Notes: generated by a model not told the origin, from the sequence alone. A stretch of DNA of 64,000 nucleotides from Leisingera sp. S132 (GCF_025144465.1 NZ_CP083553.1:1238001-1302000); one strand, 5' to 3'. Positions 26,458 through 35,493 are shown, counted from the first letter of the stretch. Program-made: numbers and translations.

Positions 26458-27438
26458 ATGCAATCCATGACCCCGTTTGAGCACGCCCCGGAGACCGCGC
26501 AGGACTGGCACCATTCCGGCACCGGCGCTGTGCTGGCCACTGTTGTGCAGACCTGGGGCTCCGCCCCGCGCCGCACCGGATCGCAGCTGGTGGTGTCTGG
26601 CACCGGGCAGATCGAAGGATCCGTCTCCGGCGGCTGTGTCGAGGGCGCGGTGGTGGTTGAGGCGCTGGAGGCGCTGCAGGACGGCCAGCACCGGCTGCTG
26701 GAATTCGGCATCAGCGACGAAGACGCCTTTGCCGTCGGCCTGGCCTGCGGCGGCACCATCAAGGTGCTGGTGGAACCGGTTGGCTCAGCGCTGCCCGGGG
26801 ACCTGCTGGAGGATCTGGTGGCCGCCCGCGCAGCCCGCACCCCCGTGGCCTATGAGGTGAACCTCGCCACCGGCGCCCGGCGGCTCACCCGCAAAGATTA
26901 CCCGGACCGCATGCGCATGGATCGCTCCGGTCTGGAAGAGGATGGTAAGACCTTTGTGGCCGTTCACAACCCGCCGCTGCGGCTGGTTAGCGTCGGTGCG
27001 GTGCATATTACGCAAGCGCTGGTGCCGATGGCGCGGATCGCGGGCTATGATCCGGTAATCATCGACCCGCGCGCGGCCTTCGCTTCCCCCGAACGGTTCC
27101 CCGGCGAGACCCTGATGGACGACTGGCCCGACGAGGCGGTCGAAAAACTCGGCCTCGACACCCGCACCGCGCTGGTGCTTTTGACCCATGATCCGAAACT
27201 GGACGACCCGGCACTGCAGGCGGCACTGGCGGCGGATGTCTTCTACATCGGCGCGCTGGGCAGCAGGAAAACCCACGCCGCCCGCGTCGCCCGGATGCAG
27301 GATGCAGGTTTCACAGAGACGCAGATCAACCGCATCCACGGCCCCATCGGCCTGGATATCGGCGCCGCCAGCCCGGCGGAAATCGCGGTGTCGATCCTGT
27401 CGGAAATGACCGCCGTCCTGCGCGGCAAACAGCCATGA
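26458..27438 (+). CDS. xdhC: XdhC/CoxI family molybdenum-cofactor insertion protein
   Basis: A 326-residue protein of the XdhC family, which binds molybdenum cofactor, promotes its sulfuration and inserts it into xanthine-dehydrogenase-like enzymes. Motifs are ATVVQTWGSAPRRTGSQL, GSVSGGCVEGAV (the conserved Cys), GLACGGTIKVLVE, and the C-terminal Rossmann-like half ending IGALGSRKTH and GPIGLDIGAASPAEIAVSI. TTAAGG lies 7 bases before the ATG. The stop overlaps the next gene by four bases. Confidence 0.92.
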   Translation: MQSMTPFEHAPETAQDWHHSGTGAVLATVVQTWGSAPRRTGSQLVVSGTGQIEGSVSGGCVEGAVVVEALEALQDGQHRLLEFGISDEDAFAVGLACGGTIKVLVEPVGSALPGDLLEDLVAARAARTPVAYEVNLATGARRLTRKDYPDRMRMDRSGLEEDGKTFVAVHNPPLRLVSVGAVHITQALVPMARIAGYDPVIIDPRAAFASPERFPGETLMDDWPDEAVEKLGLDTRTALVLLTHDPKLDDPALQAALAADVFYIGALGSRKTHAARVARMQDAGFTETQINRIHGPIGLDIGAASPAEIAVSILSEMTAVLRGKQP

Positions 27439-28436
27439 GGTTCGGCCCGGTCCCCATTTCAGACGCCGAGGGCGCCATCCTCGCGCATTCACTCTTGGGC
27501 GCCAGCCGTAAGGTCGCCAAGGGCACGGTGCTGAGCGCAGACGACCTCTCAGATCTCGCCGGCGCTGGCCATGACACCCTGACCGTGGCCCGGCTCGATC
27601 CCGCCGACCTGCACGAGGATGCTGCGGCGGAGGCGCTGGCCAAGGCGCTGGTGCCGGACCCCTCCGCACAAGGCATCCGCATCTCCGGCGCTGGCACCGG
27701 GCGGGTGAATCTCTATGCAACGGGCGCCGGGCTGGTGCGGCTGGACCGGGACAAGCTGGAGGGTGTCAACGCGGTTGACCCGATGATCACCGTTGCCACC
27801 GTGCCGGACTATCACCGCGCCGATGCGGACGGCATGCTGGCCACGATCAAGATCATTTCCTATGGCGTGCCGGCCGACGCCATCCGCCGTGCCAGCGAGG
27901 GGGCAGGGGACGCCATCCGGGTGCTGCCGCCGGTCCTGTCCTCTGCCACGCTGATCGAAACGGCGGTCACGGAAGACACCCCGCCGGATAAGGGTCGCGC
28001 CGCAATGGCGGGCCGCCTGCACCGGATGGGTCTCAGCCTGTCGCCGCGGCTGGTCGTCCCGCACCGGGAGGATGCGCTGGCAGAGGCGATCCTAAACGCG
28101 CCCGGACAACTGGTGCTGATCCTCACTGGCTCCGCTACCTCTGACGCCCATGACGTGGCGCCTCAGGCCCTGCACAACGCGGGCGGCAGCGTGACCCGCT
28201 TTGGCATGCCGGTGGATCCCGGCAACCTGCTGTTTCTGGGCACACATCAGGACAGGGTGGTGATCGGCCTGCCGGGCTGCGCGCGGTCTCCGGCCCTCAA
28301 CGGCGCCGACTGGGTGCTGGAGCGGGTGATCTGCGGCCTGCCTGTGACCTCCGCCGATATCGCCGCCATGGGCGTGGGCGGGCTGCTGAAGGAAATCCCC
28401 ACCCGCCCGATGCCGCGCCGCGATGCAGAAGGCTGA
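27435..28436 (+). CDS. Molybdopterin-binding domain protein
   Basis: A 333-residue protein related to MoeA/MogA-type molybdopterin-binding domains. The N-terminal part (VPISDAEGAILAHSL...GTVLSADDLSDL) resembles MoeA domain II. The C-terminal half has LVLILTGSATSDAHDVAPQAL and FLGTHQDRVVIGLPGCARSP, corresponding to the substrate-binding loops of MoCF domains. A role in handling molybdenum cofactor for the adjacent hydroxylase is inferred. ATGA overlap with xdhC indicates translational coupling. Confidence 0.85.
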   Translation: MRFGPVPISDAEGAILAHSLLGASRKVAKGTVLSADDLSDLAGAGHDTLTVARLDPADLHEDAAAEALAKALVPDPSAQGIRISGAGTGRVNLYATGAGLVRLDRDKLEGVNAVDPMITVATVPDYHRADADGMLATIKIISYGVPADAIRRASEGAGDAIRVLPPVLSSATLIETAVTEDTPPDKGRAAMAGRLHRMGLSLSPRLVVPHREDALAEAILNAPGQLVLILTGSATSDAHDVAPQALHNAGGSVTRFGMPVDPGNLLFLGTHQDRVVIGLPGCARSPALNGADWVLERVICGLPVTSADIAAMGVGGLLKEIPTRPMPRRDAEG

Positions 28437-28458
28437 ATGCGGCACTGCAGCGCGGGAT

Positions 28459-28477
28459 TTGTGACGCAAGGTCACAA
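28459..28477. promoter_or_regulatory. Palindromic operator candidate upstream of coxS
   Basis: A 19-base perfect inverted repeat, TTGTGAC-GCAAG-GTCACAA, lies 122 bases before the coxS start in a 163-base gap. It resembles a CRP/FNR-type half-site arrangement but with a spacer one base off the E. coli CRP consensus. The regulator is unknown. Confidence 0.5.
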
Positions 28478-28599
28478 CCATGGGTAAGCGCTGCTGACGC
28501 GAATTTGCACTTCTGCTCCGCCGGAAAACACTTCGCGGACGGCGCGGCCCGTGCTTAACTCCCGTCAGCCAGACAAAAACAAGCTAAAGGGAGGGTACT

Positions 28600-29085
<486 letters not shown>

Positions 29086-29183
29086 TTTGCGACGGCCCAG
29101 GCCGGACCCGGCCTGAAACGGACAAGGAGTGACTGACAAAGAGGTGCGCCACGGCAGCACCCTCCAGGGAGGAAAGACCAGAC

Positions 29184-31547
29184 ATGCCCAAGGACCAAGG
29201 TATCGGCGCCAGCCCCAAGCGGCGCGAGGACGTGCGGTTCCTGACAGGAGCCGGAAACTATACCGACGACATCAACGTGAACGGACAGGCATACGTGCAT
29301 TTCCTGCGCGCGGATGTTGCCCATGCGACCATCAATTCCATCGACACCAGCGCGGCTGAGGCGATGCCCGGGGTGGTGAAGATCTTCACCGGCGCAGATT
29401 TCGCCGAGGTGGGCGGCATCCCCTGCGGCTGGGGCGTCACCGACCGCCACGGCAATCCGCAGCAGGAGCCCCGCCACCCGATCATCGCGCATGACACGAT
29501 CCGCCACGTGGGCGAGATCGTCGCCGCGGTGGTGGCCGGCACGCTGGAACAGGCCCGCGATGCGGCCGAGGCGATCGAACTGGATCTGAGCGACAAGCCC
29601 GCGGTCGTGAATATGGCGGCGGCCCTGGCCGATGGCGCCACCAAGGTGCATGAGGATCTGACCTCAAACCTTTGTTATGACTGGGTGTTTGGAAACCCGG
29701 ACGACGATGCGGTGCAGGCGGCCTTTGACAGCGCCGCCCATGTGACGACGCTGGAACTGGTCAACAACCGCCTGGTCGCCAACCCGATGGAACCGCGCGT
29801 GGCGATCGGCGATTACAGCCGCGCAACGGATGAGTACACGCTCCACACCACCAGCCAGAACCCGCATGTGATCCGCCTCTTGATGTGCGCCTTTGTGCTG
29901 GGCCTGCCGGAACACAAGGTGCGGGTGATCGCGCCGGATGTGGGCGGCGGTTTCGGCTCCAAGATCTTCCACTATGCCGAGGAAGCATTCTGCACCTTCG
30001 CCGCCAAGGCCTGCGGGCGGGCGGTGAAATGGACCTCCACCCGGGCAGAGGCGTTCATCTCCGACGCCCATGGCCGCGACCATGTGACCAGGATCGAGCT
30101 GGCGCTGGATGCAGACAACAACTTCACCGCGCTGCGCACCAACACGATGGCCAATATGGGCGCGTATCTGTCGACGTTTTCGACCTCGGTGCCCAGCTAC
30201 CTGCACGGCACCCTGATGGCCGGCAACTACAAGACGCCCATCGTGCAGGTGAACGTCAAGACCGTCTTCACCAACACGGTGCCGGTTGATGCCTACCGCG
30301 GCGCGGGCCGGCCGGAGGCGACCTATCAGCTGGAGCGGGTGATCGACAAGGCTGCGCGCGAGCTGGGCGCCGACGCGATTGCGCTGCGCCGCCAGAACTT
30401 CATCACCGAGTTTCCCTATGAAACCCCGGTGGCGCTGACCTATGACACCGGCGATTACGTGGCGACGATGGACAAGCTGGAGGAGGTAGCCGACGTGGCG
30501 GGCTTTGCCGCCCGCCGCGCCGAAAGCGAGAAGAACGGCAAGCTGCGCGGCTTTGGCGTCAATTGCTATATTGAGGCCTGCGGCATCGCCCCCTCCAATA
30601 TCGTCGGCATGCTGGGCGCCCGTGCAGGGCTTTATGATGCGGCTACGGTGCGGGTCAATGCCACCGGCTCCATCAGCGTGATGGTCGGCGCGCATGCGCA
30701 CGGGCAGGGGCATGAGACCACCTTCCCGCAGGTGGTGGCCGACATGATCGGCATCGATGAAAGCATGGTCGATATCGTGCATGGCGACACCGGGCGGGTG
30801 CCGTTCGGCATGGGCACCTACGGGTCGCGCTCCATCGCGGTCTGCGGTTCTGCCATGGTGCGGGCGACCGAGAAGATCATCAGCAAGGCCAAGAAGATCG
30901 CGGCCCATCTGATGGAGGCCTCGGACGCCGATATCGAGCTGAAGGACGGCCAGTTCACCGTTGCGGGCACCGACAAGTCGGTGGCCTGGGGCGATGTCTG
31001 CCTGACGGCTTATGTCCCCCACAACTACCCGCTGGAGGAGCTGGAGCCAGGGCTGGAGGAGACCGCGTTTTATGACCCCGCAAACTTCACCTATCCGGCC
31101 GGCGCCTATGCCTGCGAGGTGGAGGTGGATCCCGACACCGGCAAGGTGACAATCGAACGGTTCGCGGCCGCCGATGACTTTGGCAATATCATCAACCCGA
31201 TGATCGTTGACGGCCAGGTCCATGGCGGGCTGGGGCAGGGCATCGGCCAGGCATTGCTTGAGAACGCCGCCTATGATGAGGACGGCCAGCTCTTGTCGGC
31301 GTCCTTCATGGATTACGCCATGCCCAGGGCCGATGACGTGCCGTTCTACCAGGTGGATCATTCCTGCCAAACGCCGTGCACTCATAACCCATTGGGCGTG
31401 AAGGGCTGCGGCGAGGCCGGCGCCATCGGCTCGCCGCCGGCGGTGGTCAACGCGGTGATCGACGCGCTGCAATCGGGCGGCAAGAACGTCACCCACATTG
31501 ACATGCCGCTGTCGCCTGCGCGGGTCTGGGCGGCGATGAACGGGTAA
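29184..31547 (+). CDS. coxL: Form II CODH-like large subunit, molybdopterin protein
   Basis: A 787-residue molybdenum hydroxylase large subunit. Molybdopterin-binding motifs include GGGFGSKIF, GAGRPEATYQ, GQGHETTFPQV and the C-terminal CTHNPLGVKGCGEAGAIGSPP with the active-site Glu. The active-site loop is AYRGAGR (residues about 370-376), the form II signature; genuine form I CO dehydrogenase has AYxCSFR with the Cys that binds copper. So CO oxidation is not supported and the substrate is unknown, possibly a purine-like or other aldehyde/heterocycle. Confidence 0.93.
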   Translation: MPKDQGIGASPKRREDVRFLTGAGNYTDDINVNGQAYVHFLRADVAHATINSIDTSAAEAMPGVVKIFTGADFAEVGGIPCGWGVTDRHGNPQQEPRHPIIAHDTIRHVGEIVAAVVAGTLEQARDAAEAIELDLSDKPAVVNMAAALADGATKVHEDLTSNLCYDWVFGNPDDDAVQAAFDSAAHVTTLELVNNRLVANPMEPRVAIGDYSRATDEYTLHTTSQNPHVIRLLMCAFVLGLPEHKVRVIAPDVGGGFGSKIFHYAEEAFCTFAAKACGRAVKWTSTRAEAFISDAHGRDHVTRIELALDADNNFTALRTNTMANMGAYLSTFSTSVPSYLHGTLMAGNYKTPIVQVNVKTVFTNTVPVDAYRGAGRPEATYQLERVIDKAARELGADAIALRRQNFITEFPYETPVALTYDTGDYVATMDKLEEVADVAGFAARRAESEKNGKLRGFGVNCYIEACGIAPSNIVGMLGARAGLYDAATVRVNATGSISVMVGAHAHGQGHETTFPQVVADMIGIDESMVDIVHGDTGRVPFGMGTYGSRSIAVCGSAMVRATEKIISKAKKIAAHLMEASDADIELKDGQFTVAGTDKSVAWGDVCLTAYVPHNYPLEELEPGLEETAFYDPANFTYPAGAYACEVEVDPDTGKVTIERFAAADDFGNIINPMIVDGQVHGGLGQGIGQALLENAAYDEDGQLLSASFMDYAMPRADDVPFYQVDHSCQTPCTHNPLGVKGCGEAGAIGSPPAVVNAVIDALQSGGKNVTHIDMPLSPARVWAAMNG

Positions 31548-31552
31548 GGGCT

Positions 31553-31601
31553 CATGGGGGCGCTGCCCCCATACCCCCGGAGTATTTTCGGAAAGATGAA
31601 A
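31553..31601 (+). repeat. Intergenic repeat GGAGTATTT-GATGAAA, copy 2
   Basis: GC hairpin ATGGGGGCGCTGCCCCCAT followed by ACCCCCGGAGTATTTTCGG and AAAGATGAAA, between coxL and coxM. It is in the opposite orientation to copy 1. The hairpin could attenuate transcription between coxL and coxM. Confidence 0.75.
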
Positions 31602-31633
31602 GCCGGCGGGCCGGTTTTCAGAAAGGATACGAA

Positions 31634-32422
31634 ATGTATGAATTCGAATTCGAGAAGCCCTCAACCGTCGCCGAGGCCGCGGCCGCGCTGGCGGATGAGG
31701 ACGCGCAGGCGCTGGGCGGCGGGCAGACGCTGATCCCGACGCTGAAACAACGGCTGGCGATGCCGTCGAAACTGGTCTCCCTCAGCAGCATTCCGCAGCT
31801 GAAGGAGCTGAGCGTCAATGGCGGCATGCTGACCATCGGCGGTGCGGTCACCCATGCCGAAGTGGCTGAAGGGGCTGCAGGCGCCTACCCGGCGCTGGCG
31901 GATCTGGCCGGCCATATCGGCGACCCGGCGGTCAGAAACCGCGGCACCATCGGCGGTTCGCTGGCCAACAACGACCCGGCGGCCTGCTATCCGGCGGCGG
32001 CGCTCGGGAGCGGTGCGACCATCGTGACCAACGCCCGCGAGATCGCTGCGGATGACTATTTTCAAGGGTTGTTTGAAACCGCTCTGAACGAAGGCGAGAT
32101 CATCACCGCGGTGCGCTTTCCGGTGCCGGAGAAGGCCAATTACCAGAAGTTCCTGCAGCCGGCCTCGCGTTTTGCGCTTGTGGGTGTCTTTGTGGCGAAA
32201 TATGCGGCGGGCGTCCGGGTGGCGGTCACCGGCGCGTCAGAGGAGGGCGTGTTCCGCTGGCATGAGGCCGAGGCGGCGCTGGACGCCGGTTTCGCGCCGG
32301 ACGCGCTGGATGGGCTCAGCGTGGATGCCGGCGGCATGATCGGCGATCTGCACGGAACGAAAGAATACCGCGCCCATCTGGTCGGGGTGATAACAAAACG
32401 CGCGGTGGCCGCAGCGGGCTGA
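31634..32422 (+). CDS. coxM: Form II CODH-like medium subunit, FAD-binding
   Basis: A 262-residue FAD subunit of the CoxM/KdhA family. FAD-binding motifs AQALGGGQTLIP (near residue 30) and TIGGSLANNDPAACYPA (near 110) are intact, followed by a CODH FAD C-terminal domain. It passes electrons from the CoxS iron-sulfur clusters to an acceptor. GAAAGGATACGAA precedes the ATG. A strong hairpin follows the stop. Confidence 0.92.
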   Translation: MYEFEFEKPSTVAEAAAALADEDAQALGGGQTLIPTLKQRLAMPSKLVSLSSIPQLKELSVNGGMLTIGGAVTHAEVAEGAAGAYPALADLAGHIGDPAVRNRGTIGGSLANNDPAACYPAAALGSGATIVTNAREIAADDYFQGLFETALNEGEIITAVRFPVPEKANYQKFLQPASRFALVGVFVAKYAAGVRVAVTGASEEGVFRWHEAEAALDAGFAPDALDGLSVDAGGMIGDLHGTKEYRAHLVGVITKRAVAAAG

Positions 32423-32444
32423 ACCTCCGCAAGCTCTTGAATGC

Positions 32445-32469
32445 ACAGGCACCGGTTTCCGGTGCCTGT
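32445..32469 (+). terminator. Hairpin terminator after coxM
   Basis: An 11-bp perfect stem (ACAGGCACCGG, loop TTT, CCGGTGCCTGT) between the convergent coxM and MCP-like genes. Only a weak T run follows (TGCCGTTT), so termination may be partial. Confidence 0.6.
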
Positions 32470-32476
32470 TGCCGTT

Positions 32477-33115
32477 TCAGTGCCGCAGATAGGCAGACAT
32501 CTCTTCCAGCAGGGTCTGGGTCTTGCCGGACAGCTCCCGGATTTCGGTGGCGATGACGGCAAACCCTTTGCCCATGTCGCCGATCCGGGCCGCCTCGATC
32601 GAGGCATTGAAGGAAATGAACTTGATGTTCTTGCCGACGCCTTCGGCCGTGGCGATGGTGGCCCGCATCTGCGCGTCGCGGTCTTCCTCGCGCTGCTGCT
32701 GCGCCTCGCGCAGGGTTTGCACCATGTCCTTGAGGAAGTCCGACACCGCCGGTTCCAGCCGGTAGAGGCAGAGGGCAGCGAGATCCGGCACCGCGCGCAC
32801 CTGCGCCAGTGCTTCGCCCTCGGCGGCCGTGACGGCGCGATGCAGCGGCACCAGCATTTCAAGACAGGACTGGCGTTTGGTCTCCAGTTCAGCGGGCAGG
32901 GCATAGCTGCACTCCGCCAGCAAGGCGTCCAGCCCGCCGCCGAGCATGTCATGCGCGGCGCAAATCCGCTGCACCGACAGCGCCAGAACGCCGTCAGCGC
33001 CGCTGCCGTCCGCATCCTGAGGCGCCTGCGCCAGGGCCAGCAGCGACAGCGCGGCGATGCGGCTGGGGCCGATGGCCATGAAGGCGGTGTTCTGAACGTC
33101 GGTCAAGCTGGTCAT
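32477..33115 (-). CDS. Soluble MCP-like signalling-domain protein
   Basis: A 212-residue protein without membrane helices. Its C-terminus contains KFISFNASIEAARIGD and GFAVIATEIRELSGKTQ, the conserved hairpin tip of methyl-accepting chemotaxis proteins that contacts CheA and CheW. The rest of the usual coiled coil is very short, and the N-terminal 130 residues are a helical domain that may sense a ligand. It may be an accessory cytoplasmic receptor or a cluster-interacting regulator. No che genes are in the window. Confidence 0.8.
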   Translation of the reverse strand: MTSLTDVQNTAFMAIGPSRIAALSLLALAQAPQDADGSGADGVLALSVQRICAAHDMLGGGLDALLAECSYALPAELETKRQSCLEMLVPLHRAVTAAEGEALAQVRAVPDLAALCLYRLEPAVSDFLKDMVQTLREAQQQREEDRDAQMRATIATAEGVGKNIKFISFNASIEAARIGDMGKGFAVIATEIRELSGKTQTLLEEMSAYLRH

Positions 33116-33181
33116 GCGTCTGCCTTCACTGGGGATGGCTCCGGTATAGCGGGCAGGCGTTAAGGCACCGCTAACCGAAGC

Positions 33182-33217
33182 AAAAGAAAAGCCCCGCAGG
33201 CGGCGGCCTGCGGGGCT
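33182..33217 (-). terminator. Rho-independent terminator of infC
   Basis: An 11-bp stem AGCCCCGCAGG/CCTGCGGGGCT (33190-33200 with 33207-33217) with loop CGGCGG, followed on the minus strand by TTTCTTTTG, 26 bases past the infC stop. Confidence 0.85.
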
Positions 33218-33243
33218 GTGCCTGGCACCAGCGGTGCGCGGGC

Positions 33244-33792
33244 TTATTTCTTGGCGAGCGGCCCGATCAGCATGATCATCTGGCGGCCTTCCATCTTGGG
33301 GAAGTTCTCGACCTTGCCGATTTCCTTGGTGTCCTCGGCAACCCGCTCCAGCAGCTCGCGGCCAAGGTTCTGGTGCGCCATTTCACGGCCGCGGAAGCGC
33401 AGGGTGACCTTCACCTTGTCGCCGTTCTCCAGGAACTTGACGACATTGCGCATCTTCACATCGTAGTCATGGGTGTCCGTGTTGGGACGGAACTTGACCT
33501 CTTTGACCTCGATGATCTTCTGCTTCTTGCGGGCTTCGCTCTCGCGCTTCTGCTGTTCATACTTGAACTTGCCGAAGTCCATGATCTTGCACACGGGCGG
33601 GGTGGCGTTGGGCGAGATTTCAACCAGATCAAGTCCGGCCTCTGCCGCCATGTCCATGGCTTTGGCCGGGTGCACAACCCCGACGTTTTCGCCATCGGCG
33701 CCGATCAGGCGGATTTCGGGGGCACGGATTTTTTCGTTGACGCGCGGGCCGGTGTCGCGTTGCGGCGGCGCGTTATGAGGTCTGCGGGCTAT
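33244..33792 (-). CDS. infC: Translation initiation factor IF-3, non-canonical start
   Basis: IF-3 keeps 30S subunits free and proofreads the start codon. The frame from ATA at 33790-33792 encodes [20 protein letters not shown] and gives 182 residues, against 180 in E. coli. AGAAGG stands 9 bases before the ATA. The first ATG/GTG/TTG codon in frame is a GTG at 33673-33675, 39 codons in, and would remove the conserved N-terminal domain. C-terminal motifs [15 protein letters not shown] and MIGPLAKK are intact. A rare start codon is the known autoregulatory device of infC (AUU in E. coli). An ATC three codons earlier is possible but badly spaced. Confidence 0.93.
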   Translation of the reverse strand: MARRPHNAPPQRDTGPRVNEKIRAPEIRLIGADGENVGVVHPAKAMDMAAEAGLDLVEISPNATPPVCKIMDFGKFKYEQQKRESEARKKQKIIEVKEVKFRPNTDTHDYDVKMRNVVKFLENGDKVKVTLRFRGREMAHQNLGRELLERVAEDTKEIGKVENFPKMEGRQMIMLIGPLAKK

Positions 33793-34164
33793 GACTGCGA
33801 TCCTTCTGTCATTGCAAAAAGTGCGGGAACGCTACTGCCCCCGCGCGTGTGATTCAAGCGTTATGGGCGGTATGGCGGCAGGAAAGGCGCTTTTCAAGGC
33901 CGCATGTTGCAAAAGGCTTGGAAAACAGGCGTGAAACCGGCGGGTGGCGGCGGCTGAGAGGTGCGGCGCAACAATCTGAAAAGGCGCGGTTGCGGCGGCC
34001 TTCCGCCAGTTTCGCGCCGCCAGGGCGGCGCCCGCCCGCCCGTGACGCGCCTGGCGCAAACTTCCCCCTTGAGCTGCGCCCCGCGCATCGCCATCTGGCA
34101 GGCAGATGCCGCACCAGCTGCGGCCCCGGCCCAGGCGGGCCGGCAGGAGTGAGGAGAGAGATCT
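33793..34164. other. Intergenic region between divergent infC and Ala-rich gene
   Basis: This 372-base G+C-rich gap should carry the promoters of both divergent genes. Frames open on either strand have no family resemblance. I see no convincing promoter hexamers, riboswitch or RNA gene. GAGGAGAG just before 34165 is the ribosome site of the downstream gene. Confidence 0.4.
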
Positions 34165-34734
34165 ATGAAACAGTTGTTGATCGTGCTGGCGCTGGGTGCC
34201 GCGGCCGTTGGGGCCTATGTGGTGGTCAGCCGCCAGGACACGCAGGAGCCGGTCCCGGCTGAAGCGCCGACGGTGCAGGAAGAGCAGAGCAGCACCGCGC
34301 CGGTGACCTCGGAAGAGCCGGCAGCTGCAGCAGAGGAAGCGGCCCAGGAGGCTGCCGAAGCGGTCGAAGAGGCCGTTGAGGCTGGCGCCGAGGCGGCAGG
34401 TGCCGCTGTCGAGGCTGCGCAGGATGCGGTGAACGAAGCCGCAGAGGCGGTGACCGAAACCGTGGGCGATGCGCTGGACAGCGCGGGTGAAGCGGCTGGG
34501 AACGCCACCGGCACTGCAGCAGATGCAGCGGCCGCTGCGGCTGACAGCGCGGTGGACACCGCAACAGGCGCGGCTGACAGCGCTGCGGATGCGGCGGCGG
34601 GCGCGGCTGACGCCACCCAGGACGCCGCCAGCGAAGCGCTGGACAGCGCCACCTCTGCCGCTGAGGAGCTGCTGAACCAGTCCGGCACTGCCGCAACCGG
34701 CACCGCTGATGAGGCCGCAACCGCCAGCGAGTGA
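34165..34734 (+). CDS. Membrane-anchored Ala/Glu-rich LEA-like protein
   Basis: A 189-residue protein with an N-terminal hydrophobic signal or anchor (QLLIVLALGAAAVGAYVVV). The rest is a low-complexity Ala/Glu/Asp/Thr-rich region with roughly 11-residue periodicity (EAAEAVEEAVEAGAEAAG, then AADSAVDTATGAADSAAD), no Cys and few aromatic residues. This resembles late-embryogenesis-abundant or apolipoprotein-like amphipathic helices, suggesting a disordered periplasmic stress or surface protein. That is inference from composition. GAGGAGAG lies just upstream of the ATG and a strong terminator follows. Confidence 0.75.
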   Translation: MKQLLIVLALGAAAVGAYVVVSRQDTQEPVPAEAPTVQEEQSSTAPVTSEEPAAAAEEAAQEAAEAVEEAVEAGAEAAGAAVEAAQDAVNEAAEAVTETVGDALDSAGEAAGNATGTAADAAAAAADSAVDTATGAADSAADAAAGAADATQDAASEALDSATSAAEELLNQSGTAATGTADEAATASE

Positions 34735-34765
34735 TTGCGCCCGCCGCATTTGCAGAAAAAGGAGA

Positions 34766-34794
34766 GGCGGCCGGGACATTCCGGCCGCCTTTTC
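34766..34794 (+). terminator. Rho-independent terminator of the Ala-rich gene
   Basis: A 9-bp stem GGCGGCCGG/CCGGCCGCC (34766-34774 with 34781-34789), loop GACATT, then TTTTCC, 32 bases past the stop. Confidence 0.9.
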
Positions 34795-34828
34795 CATTCC
34801 AGCATTGGTCAGCGCTGCATCTGCCGGA

Positions 34829-35374
34829 TCAGTGCGGCCTCGGTTGCGCGTGAGTGTGCGCCTGGGCCTGCTGGGCAAGGCGCGCCATATGCTGCAGCGG
34901 GGCCTGGGCCGCGGGATGGTCTGCCGGCGATTGCGGTGCCAGGAACGTCAGGAAGCTCTCCCAGCCGCCGCTGGCGCCGCCCTGCTTGCGGGCGCGCTGG
35001 ATCTGCAGCTGCGCCACCGCGATCAGGTCCAGCGCCTTGCCGCCGTCGTAGTCCTTGCCGGTGAGGCCCGCCAGATGGCTGCGGAAGCGGTCGCCCATCG
35101 AGTTCAAAAGCAGCATCGGCGCGGTCATCGGCTGGCCTTCCTGCACCAGCGCGTCGAACATCTGGTCGATGTCCTGCGGTGTCATAGCGCGCAGGTCGAA
35201 ACGGGCCTTGATGGCGGCAATCCTGTCCTGCAGCGGCGGCTGCACCGGGTCGGGGCGGTTCTGGAAGCCGGTGAGGGCGGCGCGGACGCGCGCCTTGCCT
35301 GCTTCGGTTCTGACGGACTGAAAGACGGGCGCCTGCCCGGGGGCCGTTTCGTTGTGCATCTGCTGCTGCTCCAT
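34829..35374 (-). CDS. Hypothetical protein
   Basis: A 181-residue soluble protein, Gln- and Ala-rich with a His/Gln/Pro C-terminus (QQAQAHTHAQPRPH). The middle (LQDRIAAIKARFDLRAMTPQDIDQMFDALVQEG) reads like a helical domain with an EF-hand-like acidic segment but no complete calcium loop. I recognise no family. The ATG at 35372-35374 begins MEQQQMHNE. It is transcribed away from the Ala-rich gene and towards it, ending convergently. Confidence 0.65.
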   Translation of the reverse strand: MEQQQMHNETAPGQAPVFQSVRTEAGKARVRAALTGFQNRPDPVQPPLQDRIAAIKARFDLRAMTPQDIDQMFDALVQEGQPMTAPMLLLNSMGDRFRSHLAGLTGKDYDGGKALDLIAVAQLQIQRARKQGGASGGWESFLTFLAPQSPADHPAAQAPLQHMARLAQQAQAHTHAQPRPH

Positions 35375-35410
35375 TCTGGATCTCAGCAGCAGAAATACCG
35401 ATTCATCACC

Positions 35411-35444
35411 AACAAAAGATAAACGGGAGGCGGCAGCCTCCCGT
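35411..35444 (-). terminator. Rho-independent terminator of fpr
   Basis: A 9-bp stem ACGGGAGGC/GCCTCCCGT (35423-35431 with 35436-35444), loop GGCA, followed on the minus strand by TTATCTTTTGTT. Confidence 0.85.
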
Positions 35445-35493
35445 CAAAACAGTGTCAAAATTCGGGCAGCCCGCCGGGCGGCCCGGCCCGGGA

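Noticed and set aside
28460-28476. The coxS palindrome as a CRP site
   Set aside because: TGTGA and TCACA are present but separated by seven bases instead of six, and no CRP-dependent regulation is known here. It is listed only as an operator candidate.
29184-31547. Calling coxSLM a carbon monoxide dehydrogenase
   Set aside because: The form I signature AYxCSFR is absent; the loop is AYRGAGR, so CO oxidation is not supported by sequence.
29664-31664. A 666-codon open frame on the minus strand opposite coxL
   Set aside because: Its product is His/Arg/Gly-rich and unlike any family; it is the G+C-driven shadow of coxL, whose motifs are complete. Similar shadows lie opposite cysI (37579-39519), dctB (43790-45202) and tgt (60226-61608).
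33832-34878. A 348-codon minus-strand frame over the Ala-rich gene and the infC leader
   Set aside because: It is Arg/Ser/Gly/Cys-rich low complexity, produced by reading the Ala-rich repeats on the other strand. The plus-strand gene has a ribosome site, signal peptide and terminator.
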